A DNA stretch of 64,000 nucleotides from Leishmania martiniquensis (taxonomy: Eukaryota; Euglenozoa; Kinetoplastea; Trypanosomatida; Trypanosomatidae): assembly GCF_017916325.1 (NCBI RefSeq), contig NC_090159.1:561001-625000 (forward strand), written 5' to 3'. The notes beneath the pieces were generated by a model that had not been told where the DNA came from, did no database searches, and saw nothing but the letters and a program-made list of their open reading frames with translations. Positions 1 through 10,020 of this stretch are shown piece after piece (the stretch's first letter is position 1; every line of letters begins with the position of its first letter). Made by a program: the position numbers and the translations under genes.

Positions 1-921
1 TGCGCGCGTGGGAGCCACGGTGTCGCTCGCTGTCCTTTCCCTGTACACTTGGTGCTCGATGCATGCAGAGGGGAGGGGCGCGCGGTTGCTTTTAGTGAGA
101 GGCCTGTGCATGCATGGATGCTGATGCGCGTGCGTGGACCACGGCGACAGCATACGGTGGAGGAAGGCGGATGGGGCGGAACAGGCGGCTGTTGGTGCTT
201 GATGGCAGTGGTGGTGTCAAGGATGCTGTTATATATATATACATGGGTAGGGGGTCCTTGCGACCAAGGGAGGAAGGCTCCCAAGCTTGAGACGTGAGCA
301 GACGCACATTCTGAGCCAACACCGTGGGCACACGCGCGAGCGAATCCGCTCGGTCGGCAGAAGAACAGATTTCAGTGCGCCAGCGAGTGCGCCCCCACCC
401 TCCTCCCCTCGCCAAGCGTGGAGGTTCACCGCATATAACAGAGAGTCGAGAGTGGATGGGGGAGCGATCAGCTTTGCCGTCGCTGCCTCCTCCTCTTCAC
501 TTTCTTCACCCTCGTCTTTATGGGCATCCTCCTCTGCGGGCCCATGCAGTGTTTGGGCCAGGAGAGGGAGCGTCCAAGAGAGAGCGAGAGCATAGACTGC
601 CTCCAACAGAGCGTGCACTGATGCGCGCTCGTCCTCGTGTTACTCCCTCACGCGCCTCCTCTCTTTCTCTGCACGTACTGTCCGCGATGCCGTCTCGCCT
701 AAACCCCTTCTGTTTCTTCGCTCTCCTCACGCTTCTTCTTTCTCGACACGCACGCACACACACACACATACACACACACACACGCACGACCGCCCTCGGT
801 CTCTCGCGTGATCTCGGTGCCCGCTGGCTCTGCCTTTCCTCGACTGCGCAGCTCAGCTCTCCTGCTAGTTAGGCTCTACTCGCTCTTCCTGCCTCCGCCG
901 CTTTCCCTCCCACCCATCGCC
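1..921. other. Spacer and 5' flank of TCTP copy 1
   Basis: I see no supported gene here. The first 600 bases are low-complexity spacer, with a short TA run near 230-242. From about 612 to 849 there is no AG dinucleotide and the sequence is mostly pyrimidine plus a CA microsatellite near 750-785, which marks it as the trans-splicing signal region of the TCTP gene. From 753 onward the sequence belongs to a repeat shared with the second TCTP copy. Overlapping reading frames in this stretch show no recognisable domain. Confidence 0.7.
612..851 (+). promoter_or_regulatory. Predicted spliced-leader acceptor of TCTP copy 1
   Basis: An AG-free, pyrimidine-rich stretch of about 238 nt ends at the AG at 850-851. 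This is the classic trypanosomatid pattern, in which the first AG after the tract receives the spliced leader. The predicted 5' UTR is about 70 nt and contains no ATG before the start at 922. Confidence 0.6.
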
Positions 922-1503
922 ATGAAGATTTTCAAGGATGTGCTGACCGGCGCCGAGGTTGTCTGCGACAACGACCGTCCGTTCGATATAGAGGGCGATA
1001 TCGTGTACGTGGTGGGCGGCCGCTACATCGACGTGGGCGGCGAGGACTACGGCATCTCTGCCAACGTGGACGAGGACGCTGCGGAGGGCGCGACGGGCGA
1101 CGTTGCGGAGGGCAAGGAGCGCGTGGTGGACGTGGTGTACAACAACCGATACACCGAGACGTCGTACGACAAGGCATCTTACATGGCGCACATCCGCGGC
1201 TACATGAAGCAGCTGCTGGACAAGATCGAGGACGAGGACAGCAAGAAGGCGTTCCAGACGAACGCTTCGGCGTTCGTGAAGAAGGTGCTGAAGGAGATCG
1301 ACGAATATCAGTTCTTCATCCCGGAGGGCAACGACGAGGACCCGGACAACGGCATGATCGTGCTGTGCCGCTGGGAGGGCGAGACGCCGAAGTTCTACTT
1401 CTGGAAGGATGGCCTGAAGGGCGAACGCGTCTAGGCACGTCGCTGGAGGTGGTGCCGCCGCGTACGTTCGCACGGGTCGCCGCCAACCCCCCTTTCTCTC
1501 TCC
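753..1503 (+). repeat. TCTP repeat unit, copy 1
   Basis: A direct repeat of 751 bp recurs at 2697-3447 with a constant offset of 1944. It covers the trans-splicing signal, the 5' UTR, the whole coding region and about 70 nt of 3' UTR. I found one difference, at 1486 versus 3430. Identity stops abruptly at 1504 versus 3448, so the two genes have unrelated 3' UTRs downstream. Confidence 0.9.
922..1434 (+). CDS. TCTP: Translationally controlled tumour protein (TCTP), copy 1
   Basis: This encodes a 170-residue protein recognised as TCTP, a small conserved cytosolic protein linked in eukaryotes to growth, stress survival and calcium or microtubule binding. The N terminus MKIFKDVLTGAEV, the long acidic loop around residues 45-75, the helical hairpin rich in Lys, Glu and Asp in the second half, and the C-terminal run ending PKFYFWKDGLKGERV are all family hallmarks. 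Length matches the family (about 170). The ATG at 922 is the first after the predicted acceptor at 850-851. An in-frame extension to 808 was rejected because it would run across that acceptor and give a non-conserved leader. The coding region appears identical to copy 2; only the downstream 3' UTR differs, so the copies can differ in expression but not in protein. Confidence 0.96.
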   Translation: MKIFKDVLTGAEVVCDNDRPFDIEGDIVYVVGGRYIDVGGEDYGISANVDEDAAEGATGDVAEGKERVVDVVYNNRYTETSYDKASYMAHIRGYMKQLLDKIEDEDSKKAFQTNASAFVKKVLKEIDEYQFFIPEGNDEDPDNGMIVLCRWEGETPKFYFWKDGLKGERV

Positions 1504-2865
1504 CCTTTTCTTTACCCGCATTCTTCGCCCTCGCCAGAAAGGGCTTCCCGCATGTCGCTCGCTACACGGAGCTAAATTAAGTAACAGTGGCAAAGAGGGA
1601 GAGGCGAGCCGACCAAAAAAGAAAGAAAAGGGCCCGACATGCAGTAAACTGAAAGTAAGCTGTTGGCGCTGTCTGTCCCTCGACTGTTTTTTTTCTTCCG
1701 TACGCTTGCTAAAGGGCTGAGAGGCAGTGAGGGAGGGAGACGCGAGATCTCTCTGTGTCTGTGTGTGCATGCGTGTGTGTGTGCAGGGGGTGCTGATGCG
1801 GGTGACAATACTGAAGTGGTGGAATCCGGGACTTACGCACCCTTCCTGAGCCTTTTCTTTGTGTCGGTGTGTACGGCCTCCTTCCACCACCACCACCTCC
1901 TCCTCACTCCGCTCCACTCCAGCCCCCCGCCCTCCTCAGCACATTCATCTCCTGGCTCCTCTCTTGGCCCTCCACAGGCCATCTCCTCTACCGCGCCTTT
2001 TTCCTTGAAGGTCTCCGTAGAGGAGCTGTTCGTGCCGTATGCTGCGCGCGCGCCGTTGCCCTCTAAGAACACAGGCGAAAAGCAGAAACACATCACCGAA
2101 AGAGGGGTGCGCCGCATGGCGTCGTGAAAAGGGAGGGTGTGGAGAGCGGTGTCGCTTGAGCTGAGACGTGAGGACTGCCGCTGCCGTTAGAGCTCCTTTG
2201 CCGTGGAGGCTGACGACATCACGGACACAACACCAGTTCGCATACGCTGCTCATGCATGAACGCATTTATGTGTGCGTGCTGGAGCTGTTGGCCATGACC
2301 TCCGCAGTTTTCGATCATAGGAGCGAAGAAAGAGGGAGAAGAGAATGGGGGAGGGCGCAGGATCAGCGCGAGAGGAGCACTGGCCTGTGCTTTCGTAGCC
2401 TCTCTGCCTTTCATCTGCTCGTCTCTCTCTCTCGCACAGCTTGCAGCGGCGGCACTCCGTGACGTTGTGTCTTCCGTCTTGCGCCCAGTAAAGCGACGCA
2501 CTCCCGCAAAGCTCAACGTGCACAGAGAGCTACCAAAAGGGGGGCCTCTTTCTCTGTGTGCACGCATGCTGTTGAACGCTCAACGCCCTCGCCCATCGGC
2601 CCGGCTGTCTTTCGATTCGCTCCCTTCTCCGCTTTACTTTCCTCTTCCACATCTCCCAACCGTTGCTTTGCGCCTGCGACGCTGCCCTGACACGCGCGCA
2701 CACACACACACATACACACACACACACGCACGACCGCCCTCGGTCTCTCGCGTGATCTCGGTGCCCGCTGGCTCTGCCTTTCCTCGACTGCGCAGCTCAG
2801 CTCTCCTGCTAGTTAGGCTCTACTCGCTCTTCCTGCCTCCGCCGCTTTCCCTCCCACCCATCGCC
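1435..2865. other. TCTP copy 1 3' UTR and intergenic spacer
   Basis: The first 70 nt are shared with copy 2 and the rest is unique to copy 1. An A-rich patch lies near 1614-1630, followed by purine-rich and pyrimidine-rich stretches. I see no coding gene. The stretch from about 2585 to 2793 lacks AG and forms the trans-splicing signal of copy 2. Open frames here, including one reaching back to 2467 in frame with copy 2, show no domain and cross the predicted acceptor. Confidence 0.7.
2585..2795 (+). promoter_or_regulatory. Predicted spliced-leader acceptor of TCTP copy 2
   Basis: An AG-free, pyrimidine-rich stretch of about 210 nt ends at the AG at 2794-2795, the exact equivalent of 850-851. 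The proximal half, from 2697, is repeat sequence. The distal half is unique yet still AG-free, which suggests the same constraint acting on unrelated sequence. Confidence 0.6.
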
Positions 2866-3447
2866 ATGAAGATTTTCAAGGATGTGCTGACCGGCGCCGA
2901 GGTTGTCTGCGACAACGACCGTCCGTTCGATATAGAGGGCGATATCGTGTACGTGGTGGGCGGCCGCTACATCGACGTGGGCGGCGAGGACTACGGCATC
3001 TCTGCCAACGTGGACGAGGACGCTGCGGAGGGCGCGACGGGCGACGTTGCGGAGGGCAAGGAGCGCGTGGTGGACGTGGTGTACAACAACCGATACACCG
3101 AGACGTCGTACGACAAGGCATCTTACATGGCGCACATCCGCGGCTACATGAAGCAGCTGCTGGACAAGATCGAGGACGAGGACAGCAAGAAGGCGTTCCA
3201 GACGAACGCTTCGGCGTTCGTGAAGAAGGTGCTGAAGGAGATCGACGAATATCAGTTCTTCATCCCGGAGGGCAACGACGAGGACCCGGACAACGGCATG
3301 ATCGTGCTGTGCCGCTGGGAGGGCGAGACGCCGAAGTTCTACTTCTGGAAGGATGGCCTGAAGGGCGAACGCGTCTAGGCACGTCGCTGGAGGTGGTGCC
3401 GCCGCGTACGTTCGCACGGGTCGCCGCCACCCCCCCTTTCTCTCTCC
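2697..3447 (+). repeat. TCTP repeat unit, copy 2
   Basis: Second copy of the 751-bp unit described at 753-1503. The sharp edges and near-total identity point to recent duplication or continuing gene conversion. Confidence 0.9.
2866..3378 (+). CDS. TCTP: Translationally controlled tumour protein (TCTP), copy 2
   Basis: The encoded 170-residue protein is the same as that of copy 1, with the same family features. The ATG at 2866 is the first after the predicted acceptor at 2794-2795. The in-frame extension to 2467 is not believed, because it would translate the trans-splicing signal region. The 3' flank diverges from copy 1 beginning at 3448. In Trypanosoma brucei the two TCTP paralogues are known to be expressed in different life stages through distinct 3' UTRs. 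A similar arrangement is inferred here but not shown by the sequence. Confidence 0.96.
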   Translation: MKIFKDVLTGAEVVCDNDRPFDIEGDIVYVVGGRYIDVGGEDYGISANVDEDAAEGATGDVAEGKERVVDVVYNNRYTETSYDKASYMAHIRGYMKQLLDKIEDEDSKKAFQTNASAFVKKVLKEIDEYQFFIPEGNDEDPDNGMIVLCRWEGETPKFYFWKDGLKGERV

Positions 3448-4968
3448 ATGACGTGGGATCTCTTACTCGCGATAGCCCCTCGTAGAAGCGCGTACTTTTT
3501 GCGGAGGTTGCGCTCCGTTGCACTCTTCAGCGCCTCCCCGCAGAGGGATTCCACGATGTGAGGCGGGTGAGGCGTTTCGTCTCGTGTGTGTGTGTGCCAC
3601 ATCTAAGGTGAATGGGGCCCTTCTCCTCCCTCGACTTCCCCAAAGGTAAAATGAGAAGCACGACGGAATGCCGTTAGGAGGAGGAGGGGAGGGGGAGGGG
3701 CGGTCTGGTGATGCCGCCGGCGCACAGCGCGTGGGAAGCCGTGTGGTACACGGAGAGACGCACACCAAATTTAGTGAAAGAAGACGTGCAAGGGGAGGGG
3801 GGGGGAAGCATAAGACGGCGGCACGGACGGAGTGCACAAAAACAAGGAGCCTTCCACGACACAACGTGGCCGCTTCGGAGTGAAGTGTGCGCGCTTGTGT
3901 AGGGAGTGGCGGAAGGTGCACGCGCCTGCGCTCTTGCGCAGGCCGGTACGCTTCTCTGTGCTCGCGTCGATGTGTGGGCCGACAGGTGTCGACGGAACGT
4001 GTTCGTCACCGGAAGGGACATCTGCCGACAAGCGCATGCGGATGCGTGCGCCTAAGTACTAAGAGCAAAGAAAGGGGAGAAAAGAGCAGTGCCGCATGAC
4101 TCATAAAACCTGTGGGGCGACCATAGGAGGAAGGAGGAGAGGGGGGGGGGGGTGGGGGACGCTGATGGGCAACAGAAGTGCAAGTCAAGCGCGGCCTCCT
4201 TCTGTCTGTCTGTCTGTCTTTTTCACTCTCCTCTCATCATCCTTCAGCTAAAAGAAGAGGAGAGCGCGACATGGCCTCGCGCGCCAAAGGGGACAGGGGT
4301 GGCCCTACGGTAAAGCGGTGCGCGTGCGCGTTGCCGAGGTTGGTGGTAGCGGTACAAAAGGAGAATGGCGCACTGGAGGAGAAGCGGCACCCCTGTCTCC
4401 TACGCTCCGTTTCCCGCTCGTATAGGGAGTGCCCGCTACTCTTGTGGCCAATGATGGTGCGACTCGCCTTCGTCTCCTTTCATTCTACCCGCCACACGAG
4501 AGCACTGCGACGGCCATCATGTTCCTCACCACCACTACTCACCACGAATCCTTACTCTCACCTCTCCTCCGACACTGTTTCTTCATCAACCGCCCTTTTA
4601 TGTGCCGCCGGCCCTATTCCACACTGACACATACGCTACCCATCGCGTGGCTCTCGTCAGCGTTCGCGTCGTTCCGCTACACGCTGACTTTTCATGTCGG
4701 CGTGTTGGCACCGTCAAGAACACGTAAAGGCGGGCGGGGAGGGGAGGGGGACCTCAGTGGCACACCTCAACGCACAGTGGGAAAGATTGCTTTCGCGATC
4801 TTGAGTGCGGCGGCGGGGTGAGTGTCAGGACCCTTCTTCACCCTTTCTGCTAGCCCTCTCCCTCTCTCGCTATCGTCAACAGATACAGCCCAGATTCTAC
4901 AGGTCATTCGTAGACGCACCTCTGAACATCACTACACCCCCTTCCCCTTCCCCTTCCCCTCCCCCCTC
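3379..4968. other. TCTP copy 2 3' UTR and spacer before the MUS81-like gene
   Basis: After 70 nt shared with copy 1 the sequence is unique. It holds a run of twelve G at 4141-4152, a TCTG repeat near 4200-4220, purine-rich patches and, at 4938-4966, a CCCCTT repeat just before the next start codon. I see no coding gene. Short open frames are low in complexity and lack domains. Confidence 0.65.
4829..4882 (+). promoter_or_regulatory. Predicted spliced-leader acceptor of the MUS81-like gene
   Basis: A pyrimidine-rich tract around 4830-4880 ends at the AG at 4881-4882. The first ATG downstream is the chosen start at 4969, giving a leader of about 86 nt. This argues against the in-frame ATG at 4822, which lies upstream of the tract. 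Confidence 0.55.
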
Positions 4969-7900
4969 ATGGCGGAGTCACGATCGTCTGCGCCGAGCCC
5001 CCTCGATGCCGGAACTGCAGACGGTGCTGTAGGAGAGCTGGATGGTGGGAAGATCAACGCGCGCCTCCGCAAGCACCTCCTTCTCTGCCAAGCCTCGACT
5101 CCGCAGCCGCGACAGCGTATGCTGAGCGCGGTGTTCCTCGATGCACTCGTCCGGTACCCTCTCCCTGTCGTATCGGCAGCCACTGCGCAAGACATTGCCG
5201 GATCGGGGTGGCAATGGCAGCTGCGTCAGCAGTCAGCACACTCTCCTTCGATGCCCCCTTCACATGTGCCAGGGACGCCAACACTGGCCACGCCTCGTTT
5301 GTCCGCTCGTACTCGAAGATCTGCCGCATCTCTTCGTGGCGAAGGCCGCGTGAGTGTCGGCGACTCGTCGCAGCTTGCTGCTGCTGCTGAGCTGACAGCT
5401 GCGATACACCACTTCTGGGCTCAGTCATCATCGGCGACCTCGACGCCGCCGCCGCATCCCCCGCTGCTTACAGCCATCGAGGACGAGTCGCAGTCGTCTC
5501 TGCGCACAGCCGCGGCCTCTGCACCTGGTCCCGCACCACCACCGCCGCCGCCGCCGTGGGCGGCCTTTTCGCCCTTCCGCTTTTGTGCGGATCCGTCGTT
5601 TCACGCGGCGCTGCGGTGCATTACGGGGTGCCGTAGCCACACGGGCAGTGATCGTGATCTAAGCCGACCTGTTTCGCCCCGCTCGCGGCCGAGTCACCAC
5701 ATGAATGACCTCCTCTCTTTTTCGTTTCCTGCGGGGGGCGGCAGGCCTTCCGGGTGCCCGGGTGAGGAGAGCCGGCATTGCAAGCCGGGCAGCGGCACAG
5801 CTGCCGCCGCCGTCCACGCTTCCGCTTCTGATGGCGGCAGCACCTCGTTAGATGCCGTGCTAGGTGCCCCGTGGACGGTCATAGATGCATTGTGCCACGG
5901 ATTCGCGGCGGCGGCGGTGGATGGGGGGCACGGCCGGAAGCGCGGCCGCACTGAAACCGACACGGCAGCGTTAGCGGCGAGGGCCAATCTCATAACTTCC
6001 GCGCATTGCCGCGTTACGGGCCCCCGTGACAGCGGCAATGAGATGCTGAATTCGAAGCGCAGCTCTCCTCCGGCTGTCGCGACGGGAGCTGCGCAGGCCG
6101 CCCTCCGCACCAACCCGTCGTCTGACTCTATCGCGCCGCGTCTACTGCCAGCTTCTCCAGTGACGGCGTACGAGGCGAAAGATGCACTGCAGAGCCGCGT
6201 GGCTGAGAACGATGACCTGCTTGGCTTGCTGCTTGGTGGTGAAGAGAGTACAAAGCGGCCGCTGGCGTTTGCGGGTGGGTTGTTATGTGCACGGGGGCGG
6301 CTCGCGGAAACTGCAGGGAAGGCCGACGCTGAGCCATGCAGGAACAGGGAGGATGGGCAAATCGCCTTGCCGGAGCGCGACTGCGCCGCGACGCCGTTCC
6401 GAGTAGGAACAGGCTCCAGGCCGGGGGCGCTAGAGGTGCGTGTAGACGTTGACGGACCTCCTGCGCCCTCCGCGCAAAATAGTTATCTGACCCCCGCTTT
6501 GGCCTTGACAGCGTCGGCTCGTACAGCCTTCATGCGTACAGGGCCGGCGGTGGATGTGGGCGCGGAGGCAGGCTCTTCCACCTGTGGTGGTGCTGACGGC
6601 TGCGAAGGGGAGCGTTTGTGCGTCGCCTCTGTGAAGGTTCTCAGGGACATGTGCACGCAACTCGGCCTGCTGAGCACCGGCTCCAAGGCGACCCTGCAAC
6701 AGCGCCTGCGTCTCTATTACGCATCCGCACCGCCGCCACAGGGTAGTGGCGTTGGTTGCCCGCTAGTGGCCGCCGCATCGGATGCGTCTTTCTCACCGCC
6801 TGTGTCGCTCGAGCCTGGCACGATGCGGCTGGGGAGCGGAGCCGGCGCTTCTCGCGCCGCTGGCTCTCTTCCACGAACGGTCTTTCGGTATCACAGTCCG
6901 TCGCAGTCGTCAGACCCAATCTTGCTCGCATCTGCTTCTGTGGTGGCACCCGATCAGCCGCGCAGATGCACTGGGGAGGCTGTGGGTGAGCCGGCGACGC
7001 GAACGGCTGCAGCGACCGGGCGGGAACATACGGCAGCACTCGCTCCTCCAACAGGTGTGGCCCCGGGACAGCGTGGTCGGCTCGTCCCCTCCCCTACCGA
7101 GTTCCTTCATGATCTCGCTTCTCGCAAGCCACAGACGCCTTCCGTCGCGCTTGCCACTCTCTGCGACCCATATGCGCCCTTCTCTGCGGCAGCCGTGCGA
7201 GCTCAGCAGGAGGAGCTGACCAGTGAGGCGGGCCGCGTACGCTGGCAGTGGCTGGTCGACTTCCGCGAGCGTGCCAGTGCTCACCGTGGCGGCGGCAGCG
7301 GTAGGCGCCATCATGAGGGCATGCTGGAGGCCTTCCGCAAACAGCGTGTACCGTGTGCGTCGGTGATGCTGCCGGCTGGTGACTTCATGTTGTCCGTGGA
7401 GCTGTCCCCAGAGGAGGCGGCTGCGGTGAACGTGTGTGGAGTTGCTGCGACGACAGGGGTGGATGACGGGATGCCGAGCGCCTCCACCGCTGCCGAGGAC
7501 GCTGTGCCGGTTCTCAGCCACGTCTGCTCCCTCGTGGTGGAGCGCAAGACAGCCGCGGATCTGGATGCGAGCGTGAAGGGGGCGCGCTACGCGGAGCAGC
7601 GGCGACTGCTTGCGGCGTCACCGTTCCGCTTGGTGGTGTGGCTAATCGAGGGCACAGAGGTTGCGGGCGGGCGTGGCGGCGGCGGCTTTACACGTGGCGG
7701 CCAGCGCTGCCGCCACGGTGGTGGGGGTGCCGAGGGCGATGCGCAGCCAAGCAGTCGTAGCCTATCACCGTCCTCTCCGTCGCCAGCAGAGAGTGCACGT
7801 CAGCGCGTCGACTCGGCGTGCGCCTCGCTTGGCCTCCAGGGGAAGGGCTGGCTGGTGGTGCGCACCCGTAGCACGGCGGAGTCGGTGCAATTTCTGAAGC

Positions 7901-8436
7901 TGCTCGCCACTCACGTGACACAGCAGCTGGCCAGTTACCGTCTTCGCTGTCGTTGCCGTAGCAAAGGCGAGAGTGCTGTGGTGCCCGATGCTGATTGCTG
8001 CGTTGCGCTCAAGGGTGCGGTGCAGCATTCACCTGCTCAGCACCTTGCACGCACCGACGGAGGAAACACCTGCTTTGGCGGCTGCAGCTACTACAGCTCA
8101 GGCCGTGATGCGTCGACGGCGCGGATGCCAGCCGCGATGGCGCTACTCGAGCTGATTCCCACCGAAACATGCCTGCAGTCCGTGAGTGCACTGCAGCGGC
8201 GTCTGCGCGCCAAGACGGCCTTTCCGCGCATGCTGATGTGCGTCCGCGGCTGCTCCGCCGCTCTCGCGTCGCTGATCGCCGCCAAGCACGGCACTTTGCT
8301 CCGATTTTGGAGAGAGCTTCGACAGCGCGGCCAGGAGGCATGCGACACCGATCCCGACATCCAGCGGCTCAGCACAGCTCAGAAGAAGGTGTACGTGCTG
8401 CTGACGGAGTTCCTCCTCGCCAAAGACTACTTCTGA
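4969..8436 (+). CDS. MUS81: MUS81-type structure-specific endonuclease with a SAP-like segment
   Basis: A 1155-residue protein recognised as the catalytic subunit of a MUS81-family nuclease, which cuts branched DNA at stalled forks and recombination intermediates in the nucleus, normally with an EME1 partner. The N-terminal helix-hairpin-helix region is visible at about residues 28-75, including the conserved RYPLP near 62. The ERCC4 nuclease motifs are present: GDF at 804-806 and ERKTAAD at 858-864. A C-terminal HhH-like segment (about 1085-1120) follows. A SAP-like helical segment at about 547-585 and long low-complexity stretches lie between the N-terminal and nuclease parts, making the protein about twice the length of human MUS81. 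A Gly-rich insertion near 905-940 interrupts the nuclease domain. The start was set by the acceptor at 4881-4882. Family assignment is solid; the SAP call is moderate. Confidence 0.85.
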   Translation: MAESRSSAPSPLDAGTADGAVGELDGGKINARLRKHLLLCQASTPQPRQRMLSAVFLDALVRYPLPVVSAATAQDIAGSGWQWQLRQQSAHSPSMPPSHVPGTPTLATPRLSARTRRSAASLRGEGRVSVGDSSQLAAAAELTAAIHHFWAQSSSATSTPPPHPPLLTAIEDESQSSLRTAAASAPGPAPPPPPPPWAAFSPFRFCADPSFHAALRCITGCRSHTGSDRDLSRPVSPRSRPSHHMNDLLSFSFPAGGGRPSGCPGEESRHCKPGSGTAAAAVHASASDGGSTSLDAVLGAPWTVIDALCHGFAAAAVDGGHGRKRGRTETDTAALAARANLITSAHCRVTGPRDSGNEMLNSKRSSPPAVATGAAQAALRTNPSSDSIAPRLLPASPVTAYEAKDALQSRVAENDDLLGLLLGGEESTKRPLAFAGGLLCARGRLAETAGKADAEPCRNREDGQIALPERDCAATPFRVGTGSRPGALEVRVDVDGPPAPSAQNSYLTPALALTASARTAFMRTGPAVDVGAEAGSSTCGGADGCEGERLCVASVKVLRDMCTQLGLLSTGSKATLQQRLRLYYASAPPPQGSGVGCPLVAAASDASFSPPVSLEPGTMRLGSGAGASRAAGSLPRTVFRYHSPSQSSDPILLASASVVAPDQPRRCTGEAVGEPATRTAAATGREHTAALAPPTGVAPGQRGRLVPSPTEFLHDLASRKPQTPSVALATLCDPYAPFSAAAVRAQQEELTSEAGRVRWQWLVDFRERASAHRGGGSGRRHHEGMLEAFRKQRVPCASVMLPAGDFMLSVELSPEEAAAVNVCGVAATTGVDDGMPSASTAAEDAVPVLSHVCSLVVERKTAADLDASVKGARYAEQRRLLAASPFRLVVWLIEGTEVAGGRGGGGFTRGGQRCRHGGGGAEGDAQPSSRSLSPSSPSPAESARQRVDSACASLGLQGKGWLVVRTRSTAESVQFLKLLATHVTQQLASYRLRCRCRSKGESAVVPDADCCVALKGAVQHSPAQHLARTDGGNTCFGGCSYYSSGRDASTARMPAAMALLELIPTETCLQSVSALQRRLRAKTAFPRMLMCVRGCSAALASLIAAKHGTLLRFWRELRQRGQEACDTDPDIQRLSTAQKKVYVLLTEFLLAKDYF

Positions 8437-10020
8437 TGCGGACGACACTGCAGTGGTGAGCATGCGCCTGCGGTTTTGCTTTCGTGCTTGGCTCGAGTGT
8501 CGGGACGTGTACATACTGCTGATGCACGCATTTTTGTGAGGTCGTTGTGTTTGTTCCGCGATTGGAAGCGGCTGAGGACGGAGGGAGGGGGCGGGAGGGT
8601 GAAGTGCTAGGAGGCGAAGCACATTTACTCATACTCAAGAAGAGCATACGTGTCTGTTCCCTCCCTCCCTCTATGCACGTGTGTGTGTGTGTCATAGACT
8701 GTGAAGGGCTGTTCTTGTGTGGCCGTGCTCTTCTGAGCGTGCGCCCGATATGTGGCGCAGCCCTCTGTGACTTCTCAACGCAGCCGCAGTTGTCTGTGCC
8801 GCTCGCGGCAGTCATCTGTGTCATAAAGACATGTACACGCCCAGATACATCCTCGCGTCCTTCCTTGAACGGGGCCGCGCGCCCCCAATCGACCACCGTC
8901 TCCATGCCAGGCTGCGGGTGGTGATGGCCCCTTCCCCTCCCCCCGAGCGACGCTTCAGTGACTACTCTTCCGTGCCTCTCCTTCTCCTGCCCCCCCTCTG
9001 CACATACGCGCAAGCTATCGGTGATCGTTGAAAGGGTCTAGCGGCGTACTCGCACACGTCTGCGTCATACGATCTGCGACGCTGCACACAATCACACAAG
9101 CGACAGCCACACCGCAAAGGAGCAGCGATCTCCTTCTCCCGCACACATAGACACACACACATACACACACACACGCATCTCGGCTCCGTTCATTCCCCTC
9201 TCCTCTCTCCGTTTGTCGGCGTCCTGCATGGTCGCCTACCCCTTTCCGCGAGCCTGCCTGCCTCCCCCCTCCCCCTCCTCTAACGCTCGTAGCGAGTGCT
9301 TCTCAGGGACGCGCCAGGGCAACTCTTCCAAACCCGATACAGTTTGGGCAGCACTCGAGGGGCACTGGAGAACGGTCCCACGCGGGCTCACGCGCACGCT
9401 GAGCGGGGCGGGGGGAGGGTGGGCGGACCGGGACACACTCGTCCTGCAGAGGAGGCTTCGTGACACACGCGAACATAAGTCAGGGCGCAGGCGAGCGCGC
9501 GCACGCACACACACACACACACGTCACATCACATCACATACATTTATCTGTATGCGCACGCGCGCTCCTCTCATACTCTCTGAAGCGTTCGCACGGGATC
9601 GGAAGCCGCTGAGGGCAGCGGTGCGCGCGCGCGACCCACGGATACTCGCATCTGCCGGCGCTTGAGCCTCCCCGGGTCTCTGCCTGTAGCCGCGTTACTG
9701 TTGTGCACCTGTGTGGGATCGACTCGCCCTGGTTGCCACCGCGCACTCTCCTCCGCTTCGCCTCCCCTCTTTGCTGCTCACACGCACACACATACACATG
9801 TACTCACGCAGAAAGGTGCGCACCCACCCGTAGCACCGCGCCACCCTTACCCTGGGCTCTCCCACTTTTTCTCTCACCCGCTTCTTCGGGGCATCAACAC
9901 ACACGCACACATAGAGGCGCAGGATCGTGCGCATTTTGGCTCTCTTACTCTCTCTCTTCCTCTGTATGTGTGTGTCCGTCGGTCTCTGCCTTTCCACTCG
10001 GCAGCCAACGCCCACCGAGG
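8437..10020. other. Spacer between the MUS81-like and RecQ genes
   Basis: I see no supported gene. It contains CA microsatellites near 9147-9177, 9505-9525 and 9778-9805. Pyrimidine-rich stretches at about 9180-9290 and 9935-10000 could direct trans-splicing of the RecQ transcript. The large RecQ frame is open back to 9703, but that part is low complexity and treated as leader. Confidence 0.65.
9935..10004 (+). promoter_or_regulatory. Candidate spliced-leader acceptor of the RecQ gene
   Basis: A pyrimidine-rich stretch ends at the AG at 10003-10004, leaving a very short leader of 16 nt before the ATG at 10021. An upstream out-of-frame ATG at 9965 would be excluded from the mRNA if this AG is used, which supports it. 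AGs near 9916-9922 are possible alternatives. Confidence 0.45.

Noticed and set aside
865..1917. A 350-codon minus-strand open frame over TCTP copy 1
   Set aside because: It is a shadow of the TCTP gene and its flanks; the corresponding frame repeats over copy 2 only where the DNA is duplicated.
9703..10020. An N-terminal extension of the RecQ protein by 106 residues
   Set aside because: It would translate CA repeats and the pyrimidine tract upstream of the candidate acceptor at 10003-10004.
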